From contig NC_020134.1 in assembly GCF_000331995.1 (NCBI RefSeq), positions 1,277,465-1,341,464 on the forward strand: a stretch of 64,000 nucleotides of DNA. The letters run 5' to 3'. The notes below the pieces were generated by a model that was given only the letters and a program-made list of their open reading frames with translations, was not told the origin of the DNA and did not search any database. This document shows, in pieces, positions 1 to 8,795 of this stretch; positions within the stretch are counted from its first letter, which is position 1, and the number at the start of each line of letters is the position of its first letter. This stretch comes from Thermoclostridium stercorarium subsp. stercorarium DSM 8532 (GTDB lineage: Bacteria; Bacillota; Clostridia; DSM-8532). The translations under genes were made by a program, and so were the position numbers.

Positions 1-596
1 TTATGGGTTCTGTAACACAGGGAATAATCAGCGGATTAAACCGTGAGATTCAGGTTGGAAACGGAAAGACGCTGAAAGTTATTCAGACCGATGCGGCAAT
101 CAACCCCGGCAACAGCGGCGGGGCGCTGGTTAACTCAAAAGGACAGGTCATCGGTGTTAATACGGTAAAAATAAGTGGTTCAGAATATGAAGGGCTTGGA
201 TTTGCAATTCCGATTAACACTGCGATGGAAATTGCAAACAGCCTGATTTCGGACGGATATGTAAAAGGACGCCCGCAGCTTGGTGTTTCAATTGATACAA
301 GATTTACCGAAGAATTGGCAAAAAGTTATAATGTTCCGGTGGGATTGCTGGTTGCAGACGTTTCGCCTTTAAGTGCGGCTTATAATGCCGGTATTAAAGC
401 GGGAGACATAATAGTTGAATTTAACGGTGTTCCTGTAAAAACTTTCAGCGAACTGGAAAATGAAAAGAACAAGTATAAAGCCGGTGACACGGTAACGTTA
501 AGAATTTACCGCATTAAGAACACCAATGCGAGAGGTCAATACGACGGAGAATACTTGGACATACAAGTAACTCTCGGTGAAGATAAGGGTAACTGA
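1..596 (+). CDS. HtrA/DegP-like serine protease, C-terminal part (5' end outside window)
   Basis: The reading frame is open from the first base, so only the end of a trypsin-like HtrA protease is present. The visible catalytic serine motif is NPGNSGGAL, followed by the usual strand [11 protein letters not shown] and the GLGFAIP signature. A C-terminal PDZ domain covers roughly the last 100 residues, with a [13 protein letters not shown]-type binding loop and the GDIIVEFNG motif. The His and Asp of the triad and any membrane anchor lie upstream of the window. The family degrades or refolds misfolded envelope proteins outside the membrane. A hairpin terminator follows directly, so this is the end of its transcript. 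No odd features are seen in the portion present. Confidence 0.93.
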   Translation, partial: MGSVTQGIISGLNREIQVGNGKTLKVIQTDAAINPGNSGGALVNSKGQVIGVNTVKISGSEYEGLGFAIPINTAMEIANSLISDGYVKGRPQLGVSIDTRFTEELAKSYNVPVGLLVADVSPLSAAYNAGIKAGDIIVEFNGVPVKTFSELENEKNKYKAGDTVTLRIYRIKNTNARGQYDGEYLDIQVTLGEDKGN

Positions 597-626
597 TTGA
601 GTAAAATATAGCAAATAAATTTTGGA

Positions 627-660
627 AGACGGCCGCAGAATACATGCGGTCGTCTTTTTT
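627..660 (+). terminator. Rho-independent terminator after htrA-like gene
   Basis: Eleven-base arms (627-637 and 645-655, one G-T pair) enclose a seven-base loop and run into TTTTTT. It lies about 30 bases after the protease stop codon. The following 175 bases up to purL hold no gene that I can see. Confidence 0.85.
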
Positions 661-836
661 GCGTCTTTTTACTTTCAGGATTGTGTTTTCATGAATAATC
701 TTTTCACCGCCCAATGTCCATATTCCGGGTATTAGCCAGTTTTTATTGAACTGTTTTGCAAAATATGATAGATTTAGTAAGGCAGAATATGTCTTAAATT
801 AGTGTTTTAAAATTTATAAAAAAGCGAGGAAGGATA

Positions 837-3800
837 ATGGCTGTCAGGAGAATTTACGTTGAAAAGAAACCCGGTTTTGATGTAAAAGCCCGTAAATTAA
901 TGGAAGAAATAACCGAATACCTGAAAATTAAAGGAATTGAAAATGTCAGAATTATAAACAGATATGATGTGGAAGGTATTTCGGACGAAGACTATGAAAA
1001 GGCGAAAACACTTATTTTTTCCGAGCCTCCGGTTGATTACGTTTATGAAGAGGAACTCCCCCTGAGAGACAATGAAAGGGTTTTTGCAGTGGAGTATCTC
1101 CCCGGACAGTATGATCAGCGTGCAGACAGTTGTGCCCAATGTATTCAGCTCTTATCCGGAACCGAGCGGCCTGAAATACGGGTTGCCACGGTAATAGCAA
1201 TTGGCGGGGATATTTCCGACAAGGATTTTGAAAAAATTAAGGAGTATTATATAAACCCGATTGAAAGCAGGGAGGCGGCTTTAACAAAACCCGAAACACT
1301 CCGCGAAGAGTACGCCGTACCCGACATGGTTGATGTAATAAAGGGTTTTACCCTTATGGATGAAGAAGCCCTGGAAAAACTTATTACCGAATTGGGATTT
1401 GCAATGTCCGTTGAAGATCTTGTCTTCTGCAGGGAGTATTTTAAAAATACCGAAAAGAGAGATCCCACCGTTACCGAATTAAGAGTAATTGATACCTATT
1501 GGTCCGATCACTGCCGTCATACGACATTTCTTACAGAAATAGAAGAAGTTTCCTTTGACAAAGGTTCTGTATCCGAAAAAATTTCCGAAGTTTATAATCT
1601 GTATCTTGAGACGCGTAAAAAAGTGTATAAGGACAGGGAAAAACCCGTCTGCCTTATGGATATTGCAACACTGGCCATGAAAGAACTGAAAAGAGAGGGA
1701 TATCTTAATGACCTGGATGAATCCGACGAAGTCAATGCATGCAGCATCGTTGTTGATGTGGATATAGACGGCAGAAAGGAACCTTATCTGGTAATGTTCA
1801 AAAATGAGACCCACAATCACCCGACTGAAATCGAACCATTTGGCGGAGCGGCAACCTGCCTTGGCGGTGCCATCCGTGATCCGCTTTCGGGAAGGGCCTA
1901 TGTATACCAGGCGATGAGGGTCACGGGAAGCGGTGATCCAAGAACTCCGGTAACTCAGACACTTCCCGGAAAACTGCCGCAAAGGGTTATAACAAGGAAA
2001 GCGGCATTGGGTTACAGTTCATACGGAAATCAGGTGGGACTTGCGACAGGCCAGGTTAATGAGATATATCACGAAGGATATGTGGCCAAACGGATGGAAA
2101 TAGGCGCAGTAATAGCAGCAGCCCCAAAATCCAATGTGGTCAGGAAAAAGCCTGAAGCGGGTGATGTGGTTATTCTGCTCGGCGGCAGGACGGGCCGTGA
2201 CGGATGCGGCGGCGCCACGGGATCATCGAAGGCGCATACCGAAGAATCCCTGACAAAATGCGGGGCGGAAGTGCAGAAAGGAAATCCGCCGACAGAGAGA
2301 AAAATACAGCGTTTATTCAGAAATCCCGAGGTTACAAGGCTAATTAAAAAATGCAATGATTTCGGCGCAGGCGGTGTTTCGGTTGCAATCGGAGAGCTTG
2401 CCGACGGCCTTGAGATAGATTTGGACGCCGTTCCGAAAAAATATCAGGGACTTGACGGAACTGAACTTGCAATTTCGGAATCCCAGGAAAGAATGGCAGT
2501 GGTGGTTGCGAAGGAAGACGCAGAGAGGTTTATAGCCCTTTCCGCGGAAGAGAATCTTGAAGCAACCATTGTTGCAAGGGTTACCGACACTAATCGCCTC
2601 GTAATGAAATGGAACGGAGAAAAAATAGTGGATATCAGCCGTGAGTTTTTAAATACCAACGGGGTAAAACGGAGAACAAAGGTAACCGTTAAGGAACCCG
2701 GGAATATTTTTGACAATTGCGGGCAGAAGGACGGCCGGGATTTTTCCGAAAACTTTAAAAATAATCTCCTGCGGCTTAATGTATGCAGTCAGAAAGGCCT
2801 TATTGAAATGTTCGACAGCACGGTGGGGGCGGGCACGGTTCTGATGCCGCTTGGAGGCAAGAATCAGTTAACGCCTGCTGAAGGAATGGCGGCTAAAATA
2901 CCCGTAGCAAACGGAGAAACAAGAACGGGCACACTAATGTCCTTCGGATTCGATCCCGATATTTCATCAAAAAGCCCGTTTCACGGGGCGGTATATGCCA
3001 TTGTTGAGTCGGTGGCCAAAATTGTTGCTATGGGCGGGGATCACAGAAAAGTCAGACTGTCATTGCAGGAATACTTTGAAAAGGTGGGAGATGATCCCGT
3101 TAAATGGGGAAAGCCTTTCAGCGCGTTGATGGGTGCGTTTTATGCCCAAATGAAGATGAAAATTCCCGCTGTCGGCGGAAAGGACAGCATGTCGGGGACT
3201 TTTAAGGACCTTAATGTGCCTCCGACGCTTGTTTCTTTTGCTGTCAGCGTTTGCGATGTTACAAAGGTTATATCTCCGGAGTTTAAAAATCCCCGAAGTA
3301 CAGTTGCCGTTGTAAAAATAAAAAGGGACGAGCTCGGGCTTCCCGATTTTGAACATTTGGACAGGACTTATGAAAGGCTGCATGGTTTAATAACCGAAAA
3401 CAGGATTGTTTCAGCATGTACGGTGAAATGCGGGGGTATTGCCGAAGCCATTTGCAAAATGGCTTTTGGAAACGATATAGGGTTTAGCTCAAGGACAGGA
3501 ATAAGCCCTGAAAAGTGGTTTTTGCCCGACTACGGAAACATTGTGGTTGAGGTACCGGGCGGGCACGACATTGATGAACTGTTTGAAGGACTTGATTACG
3601 AAGTCCTCGGAGAAACGACTGATGAGCCCGTGATTTCCGTCGGTAATGAAAAGTGGAATTTGGATGAACTGAAGGAATTGTGGCAGTCGCCGTTGGAAAG
3701 CATATTCCCGACGAAAGTAAAGGAAGAAGAAAGAAAGCCAATGAATATAATGTTCGACGGAATGAAACCGGTGCACCACAGCGGTACTTTCGCGAAACCG

Positions 3801-4592
3801 CGGGTATTTATTCCTGTTTTTCCCGGAACAAACTGCGAGTATGAAGCCGCAATGGCCTTCGAAAGGGCTGGAGCCGTTACCGATATTTTTGTAATGAAAA
3901 ACCTTACTCCGGCAGATATAAAAGAATCAGTAAAGATCATGAAAGAAAAAATCAAAAACAGTCAGATAATAATGCTTTCGGGAGGCTTCAGTGCCGGTGA
4001 CGAACCCGACGGTTCGGGAAAATTCATCGCCACGGTATTCCGCAATCCTGAGCTTGCCGAAGCCGTGATGGAATTTTTAAAGGTGCGCGACGGGCTGATG
4101 CTCGGGATATGCAATGGCTTCCAGGCTCTGATAAAACTTGGGCTTCTGCCTTACGGCGAAATCCGGAGCCTTGACGAAAAGAGTCCTACGTTGACGTTTA
4201 ATAAAATAGGAAGACACGTCTCATGCGTTGTAAGAACAAAGGTTGTATCCACATTATCACCATGGCTGTCAAAATGCATGCCCGGAGACATTCATACGAT
4301 AGCTGTGTCCCACGGGGAGGGAAGATTTGTCGCCGATGACGATATTTTTGAAGAGCTTGCAAGGAACGGCCAGATTGCAACCCAATATGTGGATTTTGAC
4401 GGGAATCCTACATATGATATCCGGTTCAATCCCAATGGGTCGCTGCATGCAGTGGAAGGCATAACCAGTCCTGACGGAAGGATATTCGGAAAAATGGGCC
4501 ATAGTGAGCGGTATACGAAGTATACACTGAAAAACGTACCCGGGGAAAAGGATCAGAAGCTATTCGAAGCAGGGGTAGAATATTTTAAATAA
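837..4592 (+). CDS. purL: Phosphoribosylformylglycinamidine synthase, single-chain clostridial type
   Basis: This enzyme makes FGAM from FGAR, glutamine and ATP, the fourth step of cytosolic purine synthesis. The 1251 residues match the long single-chain form that replaces separate PurS, PurL and PurQ. An N-terminal PurS-like region is followed by the two-lobed ATP-binding synthetase body (FKNETHNHPTEIEPFGGAAT near residue 325; GGKDSMSG near 780). A class I glutamine amidotransferase starts near residue 985. Its triad is visible as Cys1092 in GICNGFQ plus His1222 and Glu1224 in GHSERY. The ATG is preceded by GAGGAAGG at good spacing. It stands apart from other pur genes here, and no riboswitch is evident in the 175-base leader. 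No clear terminator follows, so the next gene may be cotranscribed. Confidence 0.97.
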   Translation: MAVRRIYVEKKPGFDVKARKLMEEITEYLKIKGIENVRIINRYDVEGISDEDYEKAKTLIFSEPPVDYVYEEELPLRDNERVFAVEYLPGQYDQRADSCAQCIQLLSGTERPEIRVATVIAIGGDISDKDFEKIKEYYINPIESREAALTKPETLREEYAVPDMVDVIKGFTLMDEEALEKLITELGFAMSVEDLVFCREYFKNTEKRDPTVTELRVIDTYWSDHCRHTTFLTEIEEVSFDKGSVSEKISEVYNLYLETRKKVYKDREKPVCLMDIATLAMKELKREGYLNDLDESDEVNACSIVVDVDIDGRKEPYLVMFKNETHNHPTEIEPFGGAATCLGGAIRDPLSGRAYVYQAMRVTGSGDPRTPVTQTLPGKLPQRVITRKAALGYSSYGNQVGLATGQVNEIYHEGYVAKRMEIGAVIAAAPKSNVVRKKPEAGDVVILLGGRTGRDGCGGATGSSKAHTEESLTKCGAEVQKGNPPTERKIQRLFRNPEVTRLIKKCNDFGAGGVSVAIGELADGLEIDLDAVPKKYQGLDGTELAISESQERMAVVVAKEDAERFIALSAEENLEATIVARVTDTNRLVMKWNGEKIVDISREFLNTNGVKRRTKVTVKEPGNIFDNCGQKDGRDFSENFKNNLLRLNVCSQKGLIEMFDSTVGAGTVLMPLGGKNQLTPAEGMAAKIPVANGETRTGTLMSFGFDPDISSKSPFHGAVYAIVESVAKIVAMGGDHRKVRLSLQEYFEKVGDDPVKWGKPFSALMGAFYAQMKMKIPAVGGKDSMSGTFKDLNVPPTLVSFAVSVCDVTKVISPEFKNPRSTVAVVKIKRDELGLPDFEHLDRTYERLHGLITENRIVSACTVKCGGIAEAICKMAFGNDIGFSSRTGISPEKWFLPDYGNIVVEVPGGHDIDELFEGLDYEVLGETTDEPVISVGNEKWNLDELKELWQSPLESIFPTKVKEEERKPMNIMFDGMKPVHHSGTFAKPRVFIPVFPGTNCEYEAAMAFERAGAVTDIFVMKNLTPADIKESVKIMKEKIKNSQIIMLSGGFSAGDEPDGSGKFIATVFRNPELAEAVMEFLKVRDGLMLGICNGFQALIKLGLLPYGEIRSLDEKSPTLTFNKIGRHVSCVVRTKVVSTLSPWLSKCMPGDIHTIAVSHGEGRFVADDDIFEELARNGQIATQYVDFDGNPTYDIRFNPNGSLHAVEGITSPDGRIFGKMGHSERYTKYTLKNVPGEKDQKLFEAGVEYFK

Positions 4593-4628
4593 CCGTGCTC
4601 ACAACCCATGCCTGAAGCATAGAATAAA

Positions 4629-5264
4629 ATGAAAAAATCAATAGGGCGTGGGGTTAGCATGTTGTTGATAAGGAGGCCTGTTGATATAATTACCCGTGTA
4701 TACCGCAGGCCAGACATAACAATGTTGTATCCGCAGGCTGCGGGGCACGAAAATGTCAATGCAACTGCGCTGATGAACGTGAAAATAAGAAATGCTGTCA
4801 TGGAGCTGATAAAATCACTGGCGCAGCCGGGTTTGAAGACTACAATCAACGGTTCGTTTGAAATCAAAAACAACCAAAGGGGAATACTGAGCATATTGCT
4901 TGTGGGCATGGCGGAATTTGGCGGAGCGCATCCTATGACGGTTGCGAAGTCACTTACAATGGATACGCTGACCGGCGAAAGCTTCGAGCTCAGCCAGCTT
5001 TTCAGCCCGGGGTATGCGGATATAATCAATGCAGAAATAAAGCGGCAGATTAAGGAGAGGGATATACCGCTCCTGGACGGTTTTAAGGGTATCTCGCCCA
5101 ACCAGAATTATTATGTTTCGGATCATACTCTTGTTGTATATTATCAGCTTTACGAGCTGTCGCCGTATGCCGCGGGATTTCCGTATTTCCCGATACCCCT
5201 GTACATGCTTTCGGGTGTAATTCCGGAAAACGGCCTGCTCACACGGCTGGGGTATTTCATATGA
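4629..5264 (+). CDS. DUF3298 (RsiV C-terminal-like) domain protein
   Basis: The C-terminal half carries the DUF3298 signature around YYVSDHTLVVYYQLYELSPY with the following PYFPIPL, as in the extracellular part of the anti-sigma factor RsiV. Earlier residues (GISPNQNYYV and the preceding helix with LSQLF) fit the usual DUF4163/DUF3298 pair. There is no signal peptide or membrane segment, so unlike RsiV this is a short, probably soluble protein of 211 residues. The start is uncertain: the ATG at 4659 (MLLIRRPVD) has a slightly better GGGGTT upstream than the ATG at 4629. It begins 36 bases after purL. The molecular function of the stand-alone form is unknown to me. Confidence 0.75.
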   Translation: MKKSIGRGVSMLLIRRPVDIITRVYRRPDITMLYPQAAGHENVNATALMNVKIRNAVMELIKSLAQPGLKTTINGSFEIKNNQRGILSILLVGMAEFGGAHPMTVAKSLTMDTLTGESFELSQLFSPGYADIINAEIKRQIKERDIPLLDGFKGISPNQNYYVSDHTLVVYYQLYELSPYAAGFPYFPIPLYMLSGVIPENGLLTRLGYFI

Positions 5265-5349
5265 AGAATATTTAAATTTACATGCCCTGTATATTTTAAC
5301 CTGGTGTTACAAATAATAAGGTTGATTAAAAGCAGGGCAGGTGATTTGA

Positions 5350-5565
5350 ATGGAAGAGGCAAATGAAGTTAAAATAACGGACTATGACAGGCTTATGAGG
5401 GCATGGGAAAACTCGATGGAACTTGCGAGGGATTTTGAAGTATATTCCAAGAGGGTGGATGATGAAGAACTCAGGGAAGTGTTTAAAAAATTTGCTGAAG
5501 AAGAAGGGATGCATGCGTCAAAATTCCGCGAATTTCTTCTAAAATATCAGCAAAGGAACACGTAG
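5350..5565 (+). CDS. Small charged helical protein, rubrerythrin/ferritin-like fragment length
   Basis: This 71-residue, strongly charged and probably all-helical protein ends with an EEEGMHASKFREFL helix that resembles the ExxH-type helices of ferritin-like or rubrerythrin proteins. It is too short for the full four-helix bundle, so the resemblance is only suggestive. An AGGTGATTTGA ribosome site precedes the ATG. A bidirectional terminator follows 58 bases after the stop. Codon use resembles its neighbours. I do not recognise a specific family. Confidence 0.7.
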   Translation: MEEANEVKITDYDRLMRAWENSMELARDFEVYSKRVDDEELREVFKKFAEEEGMHASKFREFLLKYQQRNT

Positions 5566-5623
5566 ACTGATAAACGTTCCGTGCAAATAAGAAAGACATT
5601 TATACTGCCATTTTGGCAAGATA

Positions 5624-5676
5624 ATAAAAGCTTACGGCGGAAAGAATTCTTTCTCTCCGGTAAGCTTTTATTTTTG
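5624..5676. terminator. Bidirectional terminator between convergent genes
   Basis: The arms at 5624-5638 and 5657-5671 (ATAAAAGCTTAC... pairing with ...GTAAGCTTTTAT) form a long hairpin with A-rich and T-rich flanks on both sides, suited to stop both convergent transcripts. The right arm includes the stop codon of the VanW-like gene. Confidence 0.8.
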
Positions 5677-6336
5677 GGATTTTTTGTAAATTGATACACG
5701 GATTTCGTCTTCGGTGACAGTAACCTTTATTTCAATCGGGTAGTCTTTTGTATTTTTAAAGCGCAGATCCTTTGAATTGTATGCAACTGCCGCATCTTTT
5801 CCTTTTTCTACATAAGATACCTCCCGTGAATGCCTGTGGCGCTCAACTATTTTTAAACCGGCCTCCAGTGCGGCATTGTATAAAGTTGTGCTTACCTGGC
5901 AGATTCCGCCCCCGACTCCTTTGCTTTTTTCTCCGTCAACAAATATCGTCGCTTCCTTATACCCTTTTTCTTTTGTACGTCTGCCGACGGTTTCGTTAAA
6001 GGAGAAAATTTCACCGGGTTCTATTATCGTTCCGTCCAGTTCTTCCGCCGCAATTTTTATATTGTTAACCCTGTTTTCGTTTTTGTCGTAAATGACTGTG
6101 GCAAAGCTGCTTACGAGGTTTGGATCGGGTGTGGGGGTGTTTTCGGGGGCTGTTGTTACAGCCGGTGAGGTCGGTGGCATTGAAAGAGGCACAGGTGTGT
6201 CCGTAACCGGCGCCAGCTCATCCTCGGCGGCGTTTTCATTGCTTTTTTTGTCGTCCGTTCTGTTCGCTAAACAACCCGAAATAAGAATTATTGCCATAAT
6301 TGTCAAAAAAATTTTTGCTTTTTTCAATTTAACCAC
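5668..6336 (-). CDS. VanW-domain lipoprotein
   Basis: The N-terminus is a lipoprotein signal with the lipobox LISGC (Cys at about residue 22). A low-complexity Pro/Thr/Glu linker runs to about residue 75. The VanW domain follows, with the hallmark GGGICQVSTTLYNAAL and then ERHRHSREVSYV. VanW proteins occur in vancomycin-resistance clusters and widely in Firmicutes envelopes, and the biochemical role is not established. At 222 residues this is the minimal form, without the peptidoglycan-binding domain often seen N-terminal to VanW. It is transcribed alone, convergent with the small gene before it and divergent from the amidase-like gene. The surface location is inferred from the signal. Confidence 0.88.
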   Translation of the reverse strand: MVKLKKAKIFLTIMAIILISGCLANRTDDKKSNENAAEDELAPVTDTPVPLSMPPTSPAVTTAPENTPTPDPNLVSSFATVIYDKNENRVNNIKIAAEELDGTIIEPGEIFSFNETVGRRTKEKGYKEATIFVDGEKSKGVGGGICQVSTTLYNAALEAGLKIVERHRHSREVSYVEKGKDAAVAYNSKDLRFKNTKDYPIEIKVTVTEDEIRVSIYKKSQK

Positions 6337-6512
6337 CCGGAATATATTTTTTGAATAAACCCATAAAAAATGTTAAGCATATAATTGATTTATTAAAAAA
6401 TAAAGGAAAAAACAAAAATCTTCCTTAAGGACCATAAAGGATATAAATGGTATATTGGTCATATAGTAATAAATGAAAACATTTGGGGTACGGTATGCCT
6501 GAGGTTTAATTT

Positions 6513-7643
6513 ATGTTCATTTTTATCCGGCTTAAGCGTATTGTTTTGTTTTTACCGTTATTAGCCATGATTATTTCTGTCTTGCTTTTAGCACAGGATT
6601 ATAATGATTACAGTTCCTTGCTCTGGGATGAAACTGTACCCGTAAGCGGCGACCTTTCTGAAAAATTCAGTGAATATGTTAAGGAAATCATTCAAATCCG
6701 CGACAAAGCCATGCTGGAAAACGACATAGAAGCAATAAGGCCGTTGTATAATCTGAATACGAGGCTTGGAACTTATGCTTTTGAGCATGAGCAGAAAAAA
6801 ATTAAATACCTGCACAACTGGGCTGAAAAACAAGGCGTGAATTTTACCGGCATAGACACTTTTATGAAAATAAGATGGGTAAAGGAACAGGGAAACAAGG
6901 TTACTGCCAATTTTTCAGCCATTACCGAATACACGTATGAGTATGTCAATATGCCCGATACTCCGAACAAATTCAGAATTGCCACTTACCATATCATGGA
7001 TTTTGCAAAGGAAGGCGACAACTGGCTGATAACCAGGGAATGGTACACCGATCCTTTTGCGGATTCGTTAAATGCGGATACGTTAAAAGCCGAAGATAAT
7101 AAGGCATTTATTCTCAGCCAGGGCCCGAGGGATTTTTCAAATCTCAACAAAAGAAGAATAAAAGCGGTTGAATATGCCGATTTGTATTGTGGTGCAAGTG
7201 ATAATGAGGAATATTATTTCCGCTACAATACCGAATATAAAAACTATAATTCCCTTGGCGGCGACTGTGCGAATTTTGCTTCCCAGGTACTGTATGAAGG
7301 AGGGTTTAAGAAAAACGCCGCATGGAATTATGACAAGGATGGAAGCAGGGCGTGGGTGAATGCCCAGGGATTTAAGGATTACCTGTTGTACAGTGGACGT
7401 GGCTCCCTAATCATACACGGAACTTACGACAAAGTTCTGAAACTTTCCTACAAACTTCTGCCGGGGGATATAATCGCCTATGAAAAAAAGGGGAAAGTGG
7501 TTCATATTTCGGTTGTGACAGGTGCGGATTCCCGCGGTTATACACTTGTAAACTGCCATAATACAGACAGGTTTAAAGTGCCTTGGGATTTGGGATGGAG
7601 CGATGAAGGTATAAAATTCTGGCTGATCAGGGTTAATTATTAG
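6513..7643 (+). CDS. Secreted putative amidase (Amidase_6 domain)
   Basis: A hydrophobic N-terminal segment (about residues 7-25) acts as a signal or anchor. Residues of roughly 45-200 form a domain typical of these proteins, with a repeated aromatic strand pattern. The C-terminal Amidase_6 (CHAP/NlpC-like fold) domain has the catalytic Cys252 in GGDCANFASQ and His331 in KVVHISVVTG. It ends with a typical Trp-rich strand. The family is thought to cleave amide bonds in cell-wall peptides, but the substrate is unproven. The start has TGAGGT about ten bases upstream. A hairpin follows the gene. It may be a sporulation or wall-remodelling factor, which is inference from the family distribution. 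Confidence 0.85.
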   Translation: MFIFIRLKRIVLFLPLLAMIISVLLLAQDYNDYSSLLWDETVPVSGDLSEKFSEYVKEIIQIRDKAMLENDIEAIRPLYNLNTRLGTYAFEHEQKKIKYLHNWAEKQGVNFTGIDTFMKIRWVKEQGNKVTANFSAITEYTYEYVNMPDTPNKFRIATYHIMDFAKEGDNWLITREWYTDPFADSLNADTLKAEDNKAFILSQGPRDFSNLNKRRIKAVEYADLYCGASDNEEYYFRYNTEYKNYNSLGGDCANFASQVLYEGGFKKNAAWNYDKDGSRAWVNAQGFKDYLLYSGRGSLIIHGTYDKVLKLSYKLLPGDIIAYEKKGKVVHISVVTGADSRGYTLVNCHNTDRFKVPWDLGWSDEGIKFWLIRVNY

Positions 7644-7677
7644 GTTTTCTGTAAACATCCGCAACAAATTTAAAAAA

Positions 7678-7701
7678 GGCCGCCTTAAAGGCAGCCTGTT
7701 G
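7678..7701. terminator. Bidirectional hairpin terminator
   Basis: GGCCGCCTT (7678-7686) pairs with AAGGCAGCC (7688-7696) with one C-A mismatch. The A-run before it gives a strong T-run for the minus-strand HEAT gene, while the plus-strand T-run is weaker and delayed. Confidence 0.65.
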
Positions 7702-7711
7702 AAGTTTTTCA

Positions 7712-8062
7712 TTATGCGGATTCTTCCTGTTTTGCTTTTTCCTTTATTGCGGCAAGGGCGTTTTTTGCCGCTTCCTTAACCTTTTCGTCACTTTCCTTTT
7801 CCACCATGAATTTTACAAATTCAACCGCCTTGCCTGAGCCGATTTTGCCAAGCGTTTCAACCGCCGCCAAACGGATTTCCGGATTTCGGTCCCTTAACAG
7901 GTTAACCAGTGAATTAATGACATCGAGACTGTCGAAGCTGGCCAAAGCACGAATGGCGTGGATGCGGATTTCATCATTGCCGTTGTTCAGAAGTACACTG
8001 AGGAGTTTCTTTTCTTTCCTTTTTTGTTCCCATTTTTCAATCTTTTTCAGTGAAACTCCCAT
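7712..8062 (-). CDS. HEAT-repeat protein (PBS-lyase-type repeats)
   Basis: After a short basic N-terminus, two to three helical HEAT repeats are visible: IHAIRALASFDSLDVINSLVNLL, IRLAAVETLGKIGSGKAVEFV and a final VKEAAKNALAAI. Such repeats make protein-protein contact surfaces, and no catalytic motif is present. The start is set by TAAGGAGGT about eight bases before the ATG. The protein is soluble (116 residues) and single-gene, with a hairpin directly after the stop. The partner is unknown. Confidence 0.85.
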   Translation of the reverse strand: MGVSLKKIEKWEQKRKEKKLLSVLLNNGNDEIRIHAIRALASFDSLDVINSLVNLLRDRNPEIRLAAVETLGKIGSGKAVEFVKFMVEKESDEKVKEAAKNALAAIKEKAKQEESA

Positions 8063-8230
8063 AAATACTTTACCTCCTTATCTTTAATCACATATATTAT
8101 ATATAATTTTCCAGACCTTTTCAAATCAATGGAAAAAATATATCACCTGGTGCACTTGAAACACATATAAAACACATGTTGCACGGAAAGATGAGTCTGG
8201 TTCGGGATGGGAAGAAATAGCGGGATAACA

Positions 8231-8264
8231 AAAAACCGATCTTTATGCACAAAGATCGGTTTTT
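8231..8264 (-). terminator. Terminator downstream of tRNA-Leu
   Basis: AACCGATCTTT (minus strand) pairs with AAAGATCGGTT across a six-base loop and continues into TTTT. It lies just after the CCA end of the tRNA. About 165 bases between it and the HEAT gene hold nothing recognisable. Confidence 0.75.
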
Positions 8265-8266
8265 TC

Positions 8267-8352
8267 TGGTGCGGATGATGGGACTTGAACCCATACGCCA
8301 TAACGACACACGCCCCTCAAACGTGCCTGTCTGCCAATTCCAGCACATCCGC
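8267..8352 (-). tRNA. tRNA-Leu (GAG), CCA encoded
   Basis: Read on the minus strand, the acceptor stem GCGGATG (8352-8346) pairs with CATCCGC, followed by A and an encoded CCA (8269-8267). The D arm has the class II pattern AATTGGCAGAC. The anticodon stem CACGT/GCGTG encloses the loop TTGAGGG, giving anticodon GAG, which reads CTC/CTT leucine codons. A long variable arm (TGTCG...GGCG) and the T arm GGGTTCAAGTCCC complete the class II fold. The total is 86 bases. A terminator follows. Confidence 0.95.
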
Positions 8353-8473
8353 GCGTTTTTAATTTTCAACGGCAAAATTTATTATACTAAGGAACATCAA
8401 AGGTGTCAAGTATTTTTTTCATTTCTGCCGGCAATTTTGTCCTCCGCTCGTTTAGAAAAAGTAAATTTCAGTC

Positions 8474-8512
8474 AAAACTGCCGCAAAGATCGAGAGTTGC
8501 GGCAGTTTTTTT
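8474..8512. terminator. Hairpin terminator at the end of the chemoreceptor remnant
   Basis: AAAACTGCCGCAA (8474-8486) is fully complementary to TTGCGGCAGTTTT (8497-8509). It sits two bases beyond the stop of the minus-strand chemoreceptor remnant and is probably that gene's native terminator. The plus-strand T-run is longer. Confidence 0.7.
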
Positions 8513-8795
8513 ATATTTTGAACTGATTGACCAGTCTAATTAACGCCTCGGCTTTTTCATTAGATTTGTCCGCCAGCTTCACAACGTTTTCAGACATGTT
8601 GACAATCATTTCGGTTTTCTGGGCAATGTTCGCCGCACCCGTAGCTTCTTCATTGGCAGATGCCGAAATCTGATTGATGGCGTTAACCATATTTTCCATT
8701 GATACCATGAGTTCTTCTGCGGTGGAACTGAATTCGGCCACTATATCGTTAATTACCGATTTGACCTGGGCTTTTACCGTAACAGGAAAATCAAT
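8511..8795 (-). pseudogene. Methyl-accepting chemotaxis protein, C-terminal remnant
   Basis: About 90 residues match the last part of a clostridial chemoreceptor signalling helix: EFSSTAEELMVSMENMVNAI, then ISASANEEATGAANIAQKTE and VNMSENVVKLADKSNEKAE. A complete receptor would have some 500 more N-terminal residues (sensor, membrane segments, HAMP). These are absent, because homology stops near 8770-8815 where an oppositely oriented ABC permease begins. The native terminator survives. The ATG at 8813 is accidental, without a ribosome site. I infer a deletion or rearrangement that fused two unrelated genes tail to body. Confidence 0.8.

Noticed and set aside
1479-1982. Long minus-strand frame inside purL
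   Set aside because: It is a shadow of strongly conserved PurL codons, without a start signal or recognisable protein.
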